Shown here piece after piece: positions 22,869 through 31,162 of a stretch of 39,936 bases of DNA. The position numbers were made by a program, and so were the translations under genes. The notes beneath the pieces are model-generated. The model was not told where the DNA came from and did no database searches. It saw only the letters and a program-made list of their open reading frames with translations. Position 1 is the stretch's first letter. Every line of letters begins with the position of its first letter. Source of the stretch: Deltaproteobacteria bacterium (GTDB lineage Bacteria; Bdellovibrionota; UBA1018; UBA923); contig JACPKS010000017.1 of the NCBI GenBank assembly GCA_016186905.1, positions 1 through 39,936 on the forward strand, written 5' to 3'.

Positions 22869-24719
22869 ATGGCGACACAGAAGATCACGAGCAGCTCGAC
22901 GGCCGAATATTTTTCAAAAAACCTCCAGCAGGTCGGCTTTTCCTCGCAAACCAAGGCGGTGCTGACGACGCTGAAGGAATCCGTCGATAACGCGTTGGAT
23001 GCGTGCGAAGACGGCGGCTTGCTTCCGGAAGTCTCGGTCGAGATCGAAAAACTCGGCGCCGGAAGCCTGAAGAGCGCCGACAAGATTCGCATCAAGGTCG
23101 AGGATAACGGCCCGGGCATTCACGCCGACATGATCGCGGCGGTGTTCGGCGAATACCTCGCTTCGAGCAAGTTCGGCCGCGGACGCTGCTCGCGCGGGCA
23201 GCAGGGCATCGGAATTTCGGCGGCCACGACGTGGGCGCAGCTCACGAACGCTCAAGGCGCGCTGGTGATTTCGAAAACCAAGGACATGCGCAAAGCCGTT
23301 AAGGCTTTCGTCGAAGTCGACATCAAGCACAACAAGGGCGTTCTCAAAAACCGCGAAACGATCGACTGGGACCGGCCGACCGGCGTGTCGGTCGAGTTCG
23401 TGATCGACGGCCGCATCATGCTCAACGGCGAAGGCGGGTTGCTCAGTTACTTGAACGGCACGGCGCTGGTAAATCCTCACCTGACGTTGAAATACAAACT
23501 CCCGGATGAGGAATGGCAGACCATCGAGCGGGTCTCGAACGTGATTCCCCAGATTCCCGGCGCGACCGAGCCGCATCCTCACACGATGAAACTCGGCGAG
23601 TTCATCGCGCACTCGCACCTTTTCGGGCGCATGAAAGCGTCGGCGTGGCTTAGAAAAGGTTTTTCGCGCGTTTCCGACGGATCGATCGCGGAAATAAAAA
23701 AGGCAGGATTGAAATCCTCGCTCCTCGAAAAACATGTGGATGCGCTGGCGGAGCCTGATTTTCGCGGCATCTACACCGCGATCCAAAATACGCCGCTCAT
23801 GGCGCCGAGCACGCGCTCGGTGTTGACGATCGGCGAGGAGGCGCTCTCCAAAGCCGTGAGCCGCCTAGGGAGCGTCGATTTTTTCTCGGTCGTCACGCGC
23901 AAGCCCACGATTTGCGACTTCAAGCCGGTCGAAGTGGAAGTCGCGGTTGCGCGCATGCTCGATTCCAAACAGTATGACCCCGAGTCGGGCGTTACGGTTT
24001 TGCGCTTCGCCAATCGCGTGCCGCTGCAGTTCGACAAGTCGGCGTGCGCGATCGTCAAAGCCATCGAGACGGTGAACTGGCGCGCGTACGGATTGCAGCA
24101 GCCGAAGGACAGCATTCCACTGGGGCCCTATGTCGTGGCGGTTTCGGTCGTCTCGCCGTTTATTAAATTCAAGAACGCCTCGAAGGAAACGATCGACGCG
24201 AGCGACGAGCTCGTGGAAGAAATCCGCCGCGCCTTGATTCAGGCGGGGCAGCGCCTTTCGCGTCACATCCGCCGCGAGGAAAAGGCGAACGCACTCGAGG
24301 AGAAGCTTCGCTACATCGAACAGTTCTGTCCCATCCTCGTGGAGGGCATTTGCCGCATCACGAAGGCTTCGGATTCGCGCAAGAAAAAGGCCGAAGAGGG
24401 AATCATCAAGATCCTCGGGCGCGACGCGCGCGAAGCCGAAAAAGATCTTAAAGAAGCGCACGAGAGCCTTGAGGAACATCTCGAAAGCGGCGCCGTGAAG
24501 CGCGCCTCGGGCGACGAGGATGTGATCGACACGCACATGGAGCACCTGAAGGTCGGAAAGCAGGAAGCGCCGAGGGCAGCCGCGAAGCGGCTCGCGAAAA
24601 TTTCAGAAAAACCGGTCGCGCTGTCGAAATCCGCGAAAGCAGGGAAGTCCAAAAAATCCGTTACGCCCGCGAACCAAGAAGTTTTCGATTTCGCGAAGTC
24701 GGCGGGAGGCCGCAAATGA
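22869..24719 (+). CDS. top6B: DNA topoisomerase VI subunit B (ATPase subunit)
   Basis: Topo VI is a type IIB topoisomerase that relaxes and decatenates DNA by ATP-driven double-strand passage. This 616-residue B subunit has the Bergerat (GHKL) ATP site: Asn41 in KESVDNALDACEDGG, VEDNGPGIH around residue 79 and the lid SRGQQGIGISAA around 109-118. A helix-two-turn-helix region and the transducer domain follow (for example NRVPLQFDKSACAIVKAIE and SVVSPFIKFKNASKETI). After about residue 490 comes a charged helical stretch and a Lys/Ala-rich tail of about 50 residues, likely DNA-contacting. The stop overlaps the A-subunit start (ATGA). The enzyme is typical of archaea and plants and rare in bacteria. 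Confidence 0.95.
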   Translation: MATQKITSSSTAEYFSKNLQQVGFSSQTKAVLTTLKESVDNALDACEDGGLLPEVSVEIEKLGAGSLKSADKIRIKVEDNGPGIHADMIAAVFGEYLASSKFGRGRCSRGQQGIGISAATTWAQLTNAQGALVISKTKDMRKAVKAFVEVDIKHNKGVLKNRETIDWDRPTGVSVEFVIDGRIMLNGEGGLLSYLNGTALVNPHLTLKYKLPDEEWQTIERVSNVIPQIPGATEPHPHTMKLGEFIAHSHLFGRMKASAWLRKGFSRVSDGSIAEIKKAGLKSSLLEKHVDALAEPDFRGIYTAIQNTPLMAPSTRSVLTIGEEALSKAVSRLGSVDFFSVVTRKPTICDFKPVEVEVAVARMLDSKQYDPESGVTVLRFANRVPLQFDKSACAIVKAIETVNWRAYGLQQPKDSIPLGPYVVAVSVVSPFIKFKNASKETIDASDELVEEIRRALIQAGQRLSRHIRREEKANALEEKLRYIEQFCPILVEGICRITKASDSRKKKAEEGIIKILGRDAREAEKDLKEAHESLEEHLESGAVKRASGDEDVIDTHMEHLKVGKQEAPRAAAKRLAKISEKPVALSKSAKAGKSKKSVTPANQEVFDFAKSAGGRK

Positions 24720-25864
24720 GACCTTCAAACGACGATTTGATCCCGAAACTTTCCAAAGACCTTTGCCTGCGTCTGCTCGAGGATCTCGAAAAAGCGCGCC
24801 GGCCAGTGCTTCTCGCGACGAAGTGCGCGCTCGACAACGCGAAATACAGTCCGAAGGTCGGCTACCTCACTCCCGGGTCAAAAAAGGTGCGCACCGAACT
24901 CAACGTAAGTTCCGTGAAAAAGATGTCGCGCGCGGTTTTCATGCTCGAAGTCGTCTTGCGCAACATCGATACCGGCGCCGTGAACACGAAGCGCGAACTC
25001 TACTACATCGCTAAAGGCGAGATTAAGCACAACCCCAAGCTCAAGCCGCTCGACTTCGCCGATCAGAACGAGAGCGACGACATCATCGACTTCATCTGCG
25101 AGATGCTCGAGTGCTATCGCGAGGAACTCAACTGCTACGCCAACGACCGCGGCGGGCAGACTTACTCGCAGGATCTCGTCGTGACCGAAACGATGACCGA
25201 CGGCACGAAAGCCGTCATCGATCTCTCGAAGCTCGGCACGAGTCCGTTTCAGCCGAAAAACCGGCCGCAAAATCTCAAATTATCGATGAAGAAGAAAATC
25301 GACTTCGCCTTGATCGTCGAATCGGAAGGCACGGCGAATACGCTCGTGGCTAACGGTTTTACCAGGCGGCACAACGCGATCATCATGGGCGCGCAGGGCG
25401 TGCCTTCGAACGCGGTTCGCGGCTGGGCCAAGCTCATCCAGGACCAGCTCAAAGTTCCGATGTATTTCTTCGGTGATCTCGACGCGTACACGATGCAGAA
25501 TATTTTTCGCACTTTGAAGGCCGGCTCGGCCGCGTCGCTCATCCGCAACTCCGACTACTCGGCGCCCGACGTGAAATTCCTGGGCGTGTTGCCGGAAGAC
25601 ATCAAGAAGTACGAGCTCAACGATTACCCGGTGAAAGAAAACGACGCGCAGGAAGTGCGCGCTTTGAAAAAAGCCGACGACGCTTTGAAAAACGATCCGT
25701 TTTTCCAGGACAGGCGCAACAAGGGTCTCGCCGCGATTTTGCACTGGCTCTTGAAGAATAAACGCCGTTGCGAGCAGCAGGCGTATTTTTCAGTGAACCC
25801 GCGCGACCCGCAGATGCCCGAAAAAATCATCGTCGATAAGATCAAGAAGGGCGAGTTCGTTTAG
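24716..25864 (+). CDS. top6A: DNA topoisomerase VI subunit A (Spo11-like cleaving subunit)
   Basis: A 382-residue subunit that cuts both DNA strands through tyrosine-phosphate bonds. The 5Y-CAP winged-helix domain carries NTKRELYYIAKGE, with Tyr97 the likely nucleophile (Tyr96 adjacent). The Toprim domain has Glu202 in LIVESEGTANTL and Asp254/Asp256 in FFGDLDAYTM for metal binding. The length matches archaeal A subunits (about 360-390) and all key residues are present, so the enzyme should be active. Directly coupled to top6B by a 4-bp overlap, giving equal subunit synthesis for the A2B2 tetramer. Codon use and GC look like neighbouring core genes, arguing against very recent transfer. Confidence 0.95.
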   Translation: MRPSNDDLIPKLSKDLCLRLLEDLEKARRPVLLATKCALDNAKYSPKVGYLTPGSKKVRTELNVSSVKKMSRAVFMLEVVLRNIDTGAVNTKRELYYIAKGEIKHNPKLKPLDFADQNESDDIIDFICEMLECYREELNCYANDRGGQTYSQDLVVTETMTDGTKAVIDLSKLGTSPFQPKNRPQNLKLSMKKKIDFALIVESEGTANTLVANGFTRRHNAIIMGAQGVPSNAVRGWAKLIQDQLKVPMYFFGDLDAYTMQNIFRTLKAGSAASLIRNSDYSAPDVKFLGVLPEDIKKYELNDYPVKENDAQEVRALKKADDALKNDPFFQDRRNKGLAAILHWLLKNKRRCEQQAYFSVNPRDPQMPEKIIVDKIKKGEFV

Positions 25865-25995
25865 CGCTAGCGGCTACTGCGTCGTAGAGGCCAAAGCCCG
25901 AACCTTGGCCGGCCATCAGTCAGGCCATTTGCGATAAACATCCGTCGACAACCGCGGCTCTTGTGAGTACCGTTAATAAAACGGAGGATTTGACG

Positions 25996-26493
25996 ATGAG
26001 TAAGCGCATTTTCCCGCTGCTGTTACTTTCCGCCCTGATGGCTGTATCCGCCGTCGCGGGCATGCCCGATGAAGATCCGATCACGGCGCAGTTGAGAACG
26101 GATTTTACTTTCGGTCAGGAGCCTACGATCCGAGACCTGCAGCCGGGCAGGGCCTGGTGGTGCCGCGTGCGCAGCGCCAAGCGCGGGCAGATGACCGACA
26201 ACAAAGAACCTTACAGTTTTGTGTTCTACGTTGAGAACCACGGGCGCGTGGTCCCGCTCTTCCAGTATTTCTTCGGTGCTCCTCCGGTCATGGATTTCGA
26301 GTTCCGCGACTTCGCGCTCGTCGGCGACCTGTTCAGCCACGGGAGCGGTTACGAGGGAATTCGCAAGCACGGCTACGGCGATGCGCTGATTATCGAGTTC
26401 ACCTCGCCTTGGTATGAGCCGGGCTTGGAGCTCATGCCCGTTCTCTTCCACATTGGCTTTCAAAAAGTTACTGATTACGCAATTTGCCGCTGA
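25996..26493 (+). CDS. secreted protein, unknown
   Basis: The start ATG 25996 is chosen because GGAGG (25983-25987) lies 8 bp before it and the product begins with a regular signal peptide MSKRIFPLLLLSALMAVSAV ending AGA/AVAG near residue 22. The 165-residue protein has a mature part with aromatic-rich stretches (FVFYVENHGRVVPLFQYFFG, FEFRDFALVGDLFSHGSGY) and only two Cys (WWCRV, AICR), possibly one disulfide linking the ends. No known domain seen. A stand-alone gene after top6A; no terminator between is obvious. Confidence 0.7.
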   Translation: MSKRIFPLLLLSALMAVSAVAGMPDEDPITAQLRTDFTFGQEPTIRDLQPGRAWWCRVRSAKRGQMTDNKEPYSFVFYVENHGRVVPLFQYFFGAPPVMDFEFRDFALVGDLFSHGSGYEGIRKHGYGDALIIEFTSPWYEPGLELMPVLFHIGFQKVTDYAICR

Positions 26494-26546
26494 AACAGCG
26501 CTGTCAGTGAGCGGCGGCTTTCGGCGGTTTTAAGAAGCAAAATCAT

Positions 26547-26573
26547 AAAATGTCCATTTAATATGGACATTTT
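26547..26573. promoter_or_regulatory. palindromic operator of the phd-vapC pair
   Basis: AAAATGTCCAT (26547-26557) and ATGGACATTTT (26563-26573) are perfect 11-bp arms around a 5-bp AT spacer, immediately upstream of the antitoxin gene. Antitoxins of this kind repress their own operon by binding such palindromes, so this is the expected autoregulatory site. Confidence 0.65.
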
Positions 26574-26587
26574 AAAGCGCTTGGCGT

Positions 26588-26836
26588 ATGCTTCTGTTCA
26601 TGAAGTTCGGAAGAAAAATTCCCATTACGGAGTTCAAGCAAAAGTGCCTGGAGCTTGTGCGCGGCAAAAGCCTTGAACACTCTCCGATCGCGATCACGAA
26701 GCACGGCAGGGTGATCGCGATCGTGAGCGCTCCGTCGCTCGCGGCGGCCGAGCACTCGAGCCTCAAAGGCAGCGTAAAATACAAAACGGGCGATTTGGTG
26801 AACGTGACTTTTGCCGAGGATTGGGAACTCAAGTGA
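26588..26836 (+). CDS. Phd/YefM-family antitoxin
   Basis: An 82-residue protein (78 if started at the second ATG, 26600). The pattern KFGRKIPITEFKQKCLELVR followed by SPIAITKHGRVIAIVSAP is the Phd/YefM DNA-binding fold, in which the N-terminal half dimerises and binds the operator and the C-terminal half wraps the toxin. Its stop overlaps the toxin start as GTGA (26833-26836), and a perfect palindrome lies just upstream, so the antitoxin is made first and coupled to the toxin. The C-terminal tail (GDLVNVTFAEDWELK) would be the toxin-binding part. Confidence 0.85.
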   Translation: MLLFMKFGRKIPITEFKQKCLELVRGKSLEHSPIAITKHGRVIAIVSAPSLAAAEHSSLKGSVKYKTGDLVNVTFAEDWELK

Positions 26837-27219
26837 AAGTCGTGCTGGATACGCACGTTTTTCTCTGGCTGGTCAACGGCGATGAGTTGCCGAAGGGTAT
26901 GACAAGTCTTCGGAGCGGCAAGGACGAGCTTTTGATTTCGTCCATTTCGGCGTGGGAGCTTTTCATGCTCGTCAAACGTGATTTTATTCTTTTGGACCGC
27001 GCGGCCAACGAGTGGATCGATACGGCCTTGCACGATTTCGGAATCAAGTGCGCCGACATCACCGCGCCCATCGCGTTTCAGGCGGCGAATCTGGAGTGGG
27101 ATCACCGCGATCCCGCCGACCGCTTCATTGTATCGACGGCGATTGAAAGCGAAGCCTCAGTCGCGACCCGGGATAAGAAAATCAGAAGTTCCGGATTGGT
27201 TCGAATTTATAGTGCCTAG
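26833..27219 (+). CDS. PIN-domain ribonuclease toxin, VapC-like
   Basis: From GTG 26833 (overlapping the antitoxin stop) this is a 128-residue PIN-domain protein. Acidic metal-binding residues appear in VVLDTHVFLW (Asp6), SISAWELFML (Glu), and WDHRDPADRFIVSTA (two Asp), in the usual order, and the C terminus ATRDKKIRSSGLVRIYS matches PIN proteins closely. VapC toxins cut specific tRNAs or rRNA and stop growth when the antitoxin is lost. Pairing with a Phd-type antitoxin is common for this PIN subgroup. The target is unknown. An ordinary type II module marking the start of an accessory stretch. Confidence 0.88.
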   Translation: MKVVLDTHVFLWLVNGDELPKGMTSLRSGKDELLISSISAWELFMLVKRDFILLDRAANEWIDTALHDFGIKCADITAPIAFQAANLEWDHRDPADRFIVSTAIESEASVATRDKKIRSSGLVRIYSA

Positions 27220-27270
27220 AGCAAGTTGTTGCCGAAGCAGCGCGATCAATGCGGCAGCATTAACTGATAA

Positions 27271-27527
27271 TACCTCAGCGGCGTATGGAGGGTTTTCAGA
27301 ACATCGAAGATCAATCTCGAGCTTCATGCGCGGTTCAGTTTTTTGTCGAATGAACTCAATGGCTCGACGCCGACCGTCTTCGAGCTGCGCGCGGCGGTTT
27401 TGTATTTCGCGAGGTGAGATCGCCGTGAACCCAAGACGCATTGATAGAGAACCCTGCAGATATTGCCGACGATTTCGATCGTGCGGCCTTGATGAAAAAT
27501 TTAGGCCAGCATTGGGCCTTACGATAA
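27271..27527 (+). pseudogene. possible gene remnant in the stretch without genes
   Basis: No intact gene is visible between 27220 and 27599. On the + strand an open frame (27271-27417) reads protein-like (segments INLELHARFSFLSNELN and VFELRAAVLYFAR) and a second, in another frame (27429-27527), reads LIENPADIADDFDRAALMKN. One frameshift near 27410-27430 would nearly join them, as in a decayed gene. A 94-codon frame on the opposite strand (27157-27441) is an alternative. I recognise none of these. Confidence 0.22.
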
Positions 27528-27599
27528 AATCTATTTAGGAGAATTAGATCGCAATTCTTTAGCGCCGCTGTTTGCGCAAGACAGACACGAGGATTAATT

Positions 27600-27992
27600 A
27601 TGAGAAGACTCTTCCTTGTTTTGACTGCAATCGTGTATTCGCATTCAGCGGCCATCGCTGCAAACTGCAGCCTCACTACGGGAAGCGATTATTGGTTGTG
27701 TAGAGGAATCACTGAAAAGGATTGCAGCCTCGCTAAGTATGGAAGTGACAATTGGTTGTGCAGAGGGATCACCGAAAAGAATTGCGAACTGACCTCGGGA
27801 AACAACTATTGGCTTTGCAAAGGCATTACTGACAATCCTGAACAAGGGAAGTCGACCAATAAAGCAGCCGTTGAGAAGACTGCAGTAAATGAAAACGATG
27901 TCAAGAATATCAACCAACCGCAAAATCCGACGTCAAAAAAGAAAAAACAAAAAATAAACCGAAGTTCTGGAAATTCGGTTCCCGCAGACTAA
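27600..27992 (+). CDS. secreted protein with three Cys-Trp repeats
   Basis: A 130-residue protein with a signal peptide (to about residue 20, AAIA). The mature part opens with three imperfect repeats of 18-20 residues: CSLTTGSDYWLCRGITEKD, CSLAKYGSDNWLCRGITEKN and CELTSGNNYWLCKGITDN, each with two Cys and an invariant WLC-GIT. A disordered, Lys/Asn/Gln-rich tail (about 85-130) follows, with a KKKKQK patch. The repeats may be small disulfide-closed units that bind something outside the cell; this is inference. The tail is AT-rich compared with neighbours, suggesting acquired DNA. No family recognised. Confidence 0.75.
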   Translation: MRRLFLVLTAIVYSHSAAIAANCSLTTGSDYWLCRGITEKDCSLAKYGSDNWLCRGITEKNCELTSGNNYWLCKGITDNPEQGKSTNKAAVEKTAVNENDVKNINQPQNPTSKKKKQKINRSSGNSVPAD

Positions 27993-28059
27993 AATGATTT
28001 CCCGCTCAGCGAGTGCAAGCCAAGGTGAACGGATTGCGCGCCAGGGTTCATCGAGCATT

Positions 28060-29007
28060 TCATAACTTCAAGTACGGCCGCATCTTCGCACCGCCGAACT
28101 GTTCGATCGCGGCGAGTGTGTTGTGGGCTTTGCAATAGTGGCGAAGATTTTGGAACGTGTGCGCGCCGCCCTTCGCGAAGGGATTGATGTGATCGAACTG
28201 CAGGCCGGATTTGCTTTCGCAGCGCCGCTTCGTCACGGGATCGGCGTATTCGCATCGTTGTTCCGAGCGAACTCTAACCATCGTCCGGATATTCATCGGT
28301 ATGTACCGTGATTTCGTGACCTGCTTCTCTGGTGTCGTTTTGACTTCGGGCGCCCGAAGTAAAGCAGGCGCCTGTAGTGGGACGGCAGCGACAGGCTCAT
28401 GTTTTTCAGGTTTCGGCTGCCTTCGCTTCACGTAATCCTGCATCGCGGTCTTAAAAACGTCTTGATGAGAAAGTGCGGAATTTCCTTTCAAGTCTTTTAC
28501 CTTTTGAACCAGCTTCAAAAACTCTTGATCAACATCCAACGTGATCCGAGCGAGTTCGGGGGTCACCGCCTTGACTCGATCCGGTTTGCGCGGTTCGGTC
28601 GACTGAGACACAAGGACGCGCTCGACCTCGCGAGATGGCTTTCCGGAAATCTCACGCAGCAGCGAAACCGTCTCCTCAGGTCGTAACTTCTCGCGCCGGA
28701 CGTGCGCTCCGAGTTTAGCTGTGGTCGTCAACGTGAGTTTTCCGGATTGAAGTTCCGTTTTCACCTCGGGCACCCGCACCATGAGGCGCATCGCAGAAAC
28801 TCGGTCGTAGGCCTGCGACTCGGAATACTGAAGTGCCTTATGAACGTACTCCCAAAGACTTGCGTATCCACGCATAGCATAGAGTCGCCTGCGATCAATC
28901 TCGGCGAGATGCTCAAGAAGGATCAGCGTTGCCGCTTTTTCGTTGGACGCCGCTTGTAGTGTCTCCATGTGAAGGAGTTCATTTGGAATCGAGGTGAGGT
29001 TTTTCAT
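28060..29007 (-). CDS. HNH endonuclease
   Basis: From ATG 29007 the protein has 315 residues. The N-terminal half (about 1-150) is helical, with LLEHLAEIDRRRLYAMRGYA and SLWEYVHKALQYSESQAYDR, an arrangement I associate with the many HNH proteins of Bdellovibrio-like bacteria. The C terminus has the nuclease module: CEYADPVTKRRCE, LQFDHINPFAKGG, and NLRHYCKAHN, giving the His-Asn-His metal site. A basic linker (about 195-245) connects them. The start at 29040 is rejected because a TATAAT (29014-29019) lies between it and 29007; its position predicts a leaderless transcript starting at this ATG. The substrate is unknown; it may be a mobile or defensive nuclease. Confidence 0.83.
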   Translation of the reverse strand: MKNLTSIPNELLHMETLQAASNEKAATLILLEHLAEIDRRRLYAMRGYASLWEYVHKALQYSESQAYDRVSAMRLMVRVPEVKTELQSGKLTLTTTAKLGAHVRREKLRPEETVSLLREISGKPSREVERVLVSQSTEPRKPDRVKAVTPELARITLDVDQEFLKLVQKVKDLKGNSALSHQDVFKTAMQDYVKRRQPKPEKHEPVAAVPLQAPALLRAPEVKTTPEKQVTKSRYIPMNIRTMVRVRSEQRCEYADPVTKRRCESKSGLQFDHINPFAKGGAHTFQNLRHYCKAHNTLAAIEQFGGAKMRPYLKL

Positions 29008-29013
29008 GCGAGT

Positions 29014-29019
29014 ATTATA
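29014..29019 (-). promoter_or_regulatory. -10 box of the HNH endonuclease gene
   Basis: TATAAT on the minus strand ends 6 nt before the ATG at 29007, so transcription would begin at or next to the start codon. No convincing -35 is seen at the usual distance. Confidence 0.4.
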
Positions 29020-29276
29020 CACGCTGTTTTTTGAGGGCATTTTTTCGCGCAGCTTGCGCTAAGATCGAACAGAACGCGGCATTTTAAAAAAAACCGGCGA
29101 GAACGGCGTGAGATTCAACCTGGCGGAACCCTCGCGCGAAGCAGGGCCATTTAAATTCACATGACGAACTTCGAAGCGTTTGCCTCGAAAAACACGTCAA
29201 ATAAAAAATGGCGTTTCGCAAAAATATTTTCAACTGTGCTCGCGCAGTTTTCGAGCGCGAGATAGAATAATCCACG

Positions 29277-30479
29277 ATGCATGAGAATAAACTCACTTCC
29301 ATTTTTCTTGACGCTCTCAAAGCCTGTGACCCCGAGCGCCTGGTTGGGGAAGCGCTGAGCGGCTCGCCGCCGGAGCGTGTTTTCGTTTTCGGCGCCGGCA
29401 AGGCCGCGCTTGGAATGGCGGCGGGAGCGATCCGCGCGCGGGGCGAGGCCGCCGGCGGCGCGATCATCGTTCCCTCGGCGATCATCAAAGCCGCGCAGGA
29501 AGGTCTTGCGCCGCATGCTGGTCATTTTCGCGAATGCGAGCGCGCGGGAATTCGCGTGCTCGAGGGTTCCCATCCCTATCCCGACGAAAAGAGCGTCGCT
29601 GCCACCGAAACGTTGCTCAAAGAAGCGGAGAAGCGCACGCCCGCCGATCGAGCGATCTTCGTGCTCTCGGGTGGCGCGTCAGCGCTTCTGTGCAAACCGA
29701 TCGCCGGCGTGACGGTGAAGGAAGAGGCCGATCTTCTGGAGTGGATGTACGAAAACGGCGAGACGATTCAAGACATCAATCGAAAGCGCACGGAGCTTTC
29801 GGACGTGAAGGGCGGAAAGCTCGCGCGGTTTTTCAAATGTCCGGTTACGGTGCTCGTGCTCTCGGATGTGAATGGTAATGATCTCACTACGATCGGTTCA
29901 GGTCCACTTTATCCCAGCGACCACAAGCACGTGATCGTCGGCGACGGGCTGAGACTCGCGCGTGAAGCGAAAGCCATCGCCGATATTCAAAAGTTTGAAT
30001 ATCGAGAGCTTATCGAAACGCCGGTCGCAGGCGACGTCGTGAAACTTGCGCACGATTATGCGAAGAGAGTGCGCGAGCACGGTAACGGCCAAAATGGCGG
30101 TGAAATTCTTCTCATCCGCTTCGGTGAACCCACCGTGCACATGACGAACAAAGCCGCATCGGCAAGAAACATGCGCGGCGGACGGAATCAGCATTTAGCG
30201 CTTTTGCTCGCGCGCGCGCTCGCAGGTGTGCAGGGCTGGAGTTTTCTTGCGGCGGGTTCGGATGGCATCGACGGAAGTTCGGACGCGGCCGGCGCGGTGG
30301 TCGACGGCACAACGTGGAAGGCCGCTGAACACGCGGGGCTTGGCCCCGCGAAAGCTCTCCACGAGTTCAATTCTCACCACGTATTTGATGGTTTAAAGGC
30401 CCAAGTGCGAACTGGGCCAACAGGCAACAATCTGCAGGATTTGCATTTATTGGCGACGCAGCCCGCCGTAAAAGGTTAG
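29277..30479 (+). CDS. glycerate 2-kinase (GckA/MOFRL family)
   Basis: A 400-residue enzyme that phosphorylates D-glycerate to 2-phosphoglycerate, linking serine, glyoxylate or sugar-acid breakdown to glycolysis. The N-terminal DUF4147 domain has VFVFGAGKAALGMA, EGSHPYPDEKSV and LSGGASALLCKP; then RTELSDVKGGKLA and VLSDVNGNDLTTIGSGP; the C-terminal MOFRL domain has GGRNQHLALLLA, AAGSDGIDGSSDAAGAVVD and GPTGNNLQDLH. Such genes were often annotated as hydroxypyruvate reductase, but the family is now known as glycerate kinase. Length is near the usual 410-450. The stop lies in a stretch (30472-30492) resembling the window's GTCGGCACC repeat. Starts at ATG 29277. Confidence 0.92.
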   Translation: MHENKLTSIFLDALKACDPERLVGEALSGSPPERVFVFGAGKAALGMAAGAIRARGEAAGGAIIVPSAIIKAAQEGLAPHAGHFRECERAGIRVLEGSHPYPDEKSVAATETLLKEAEKRTPADRAIFVLSGGASALLCKPIAGVTVKEEADLLEWMYENGETIQDINRKRTELSDVKGGKLARFFKCPVTVLVLSDVNGNDLTTIGSGPLYPSDHKHVIVGDGLRLAREAKAIADIQKFEYRELIETPVAGDVVKLAHDYAKRVREHGNGQNGGEILLIRFGEPTVHMTNKAASARNMRGGRNQHLALLLARALAGVQGWSFLAAGSDGIDGSSDAAGAVVDGTTWKAAEHAGLGPAKALHEFNSHHVFDGLKAQVRTGPTGNNLQDLHLLATQPAVKG

Positions 30480-30535
30480 TCGGCAACTTTGGCGTTTTAT
30501 GCTATACTGAGGCCGCAAAACAGAGGAGTTGAACG

Positions 30536-31093
30536 ATGAATGCGCCCGAAAAAATGCCAGAAAAAATAACCGAAATGCTCGATATTTCATTGGAATTCAC
30601 GCCAAATCCCAACACGCTCAAGTATATGATCAACCGGACGTTGTTGGAACGCGGCGCATTTAATTACACGAAGGCCGATGAAACCGAAAGCTCACCACTG
30701 GCTAAGCGTCTCTTCACGGTCAAAGGCGTTGTGGGCGTGATGATCGGAAGAAATTTCGTCACGATCACGAAGGGCGAAGAGGGTGACTGGGAATCGCTCA
30801 ATACCGGCGTGATGGCGGCACTTAAAGAGCACATCGTCCAGGGTCAGCCCATTGTCGACGCGACGGCGACCTCAACCGGTCACAAAGCCGGCGGCGAATC
30901 TCAGATCGAAGACAAGATCCGCGAGATTCTTGACAACGAAGTGCGTCCGGCGGTCGCGATGGACGGCGGCGACATTCTTTATCTGCAGGGAGCCTGTAGC
31001 GGATGCCCGAGCTCCACGGCGACGCTGCGCATGGGAATCGAAAATCGCTTGCGCGAGGCGATTCCGGAAGTCCGCGAAGTGGTTTCGATCTAA
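30536..31093 (+). CDS. Nfu-type iron-sulfur cluster carrier
   Basis: A 185-residue Fe-S carrier. The N-terminal Nfu domain (about 12-100) shows EFTPNPNTLKYMINRTLLER and the family's LFTVKGVVGVMIGRNFVTIT; the C-terminal NifU domain (about 120-185) has RPAVAMDGGDILYLQGACSG and CPSSTATLRMGIE with the cluster-binding pair Cys154 and Cys157. Nfu proteins receive [4Fe-4S] clusters and deliver them to targets such as lipoyl synthase and aconitase, which fits the lipoate-dependent E2 encoded nearby and the radical SAM protein, though linkage is not proof. ATG 30536 follows AGAGGAGTTGAACG, a strong ribosome-binding site. Apparently a single-gene unit. Confidence 0.92.
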   Translation: MNAPEKMPEKITEMLDISLEFTPNPNTLKYMINRTLLERGAFNYTKADETESSPLAKRLFTVKGVVGVMIGRNFVTITKGEEGDWESLNTGVMAALKEHIVQGQPIVDATATSTGHKAGGESQIEDKIREILDNEVRPAVAMDGGDILYLQGACSGCPSSTATLRMGIENRLREAIPEVREVVSI

Positions 31094-31162
31094 AAGCGCT
31101 GCGCTAACAGCACATTATTCCCGCTGTGACTTTCTGCGAAGAGTGATAGTCTTTTCGCTTCG

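Noticed and set aside
27993..28059. RNA gene after the Cys-repeat protein
   Set aside because: No cloverleaf or stable stem was seen in this short stretch.
29161..29265. 34-codon frame before the glycerate kinase gene
   Set aside because: Lacks a ribosome-binding site and recognisable features; best treated as chance in the leader.
29277..30479. hydroxypyruvate reductase (TtuD) label for the gene
   Set aside because: The MOFRL plus DUF4147 architecture is that of glycerate 2-kinase; the reductase label is a legacy annotation.
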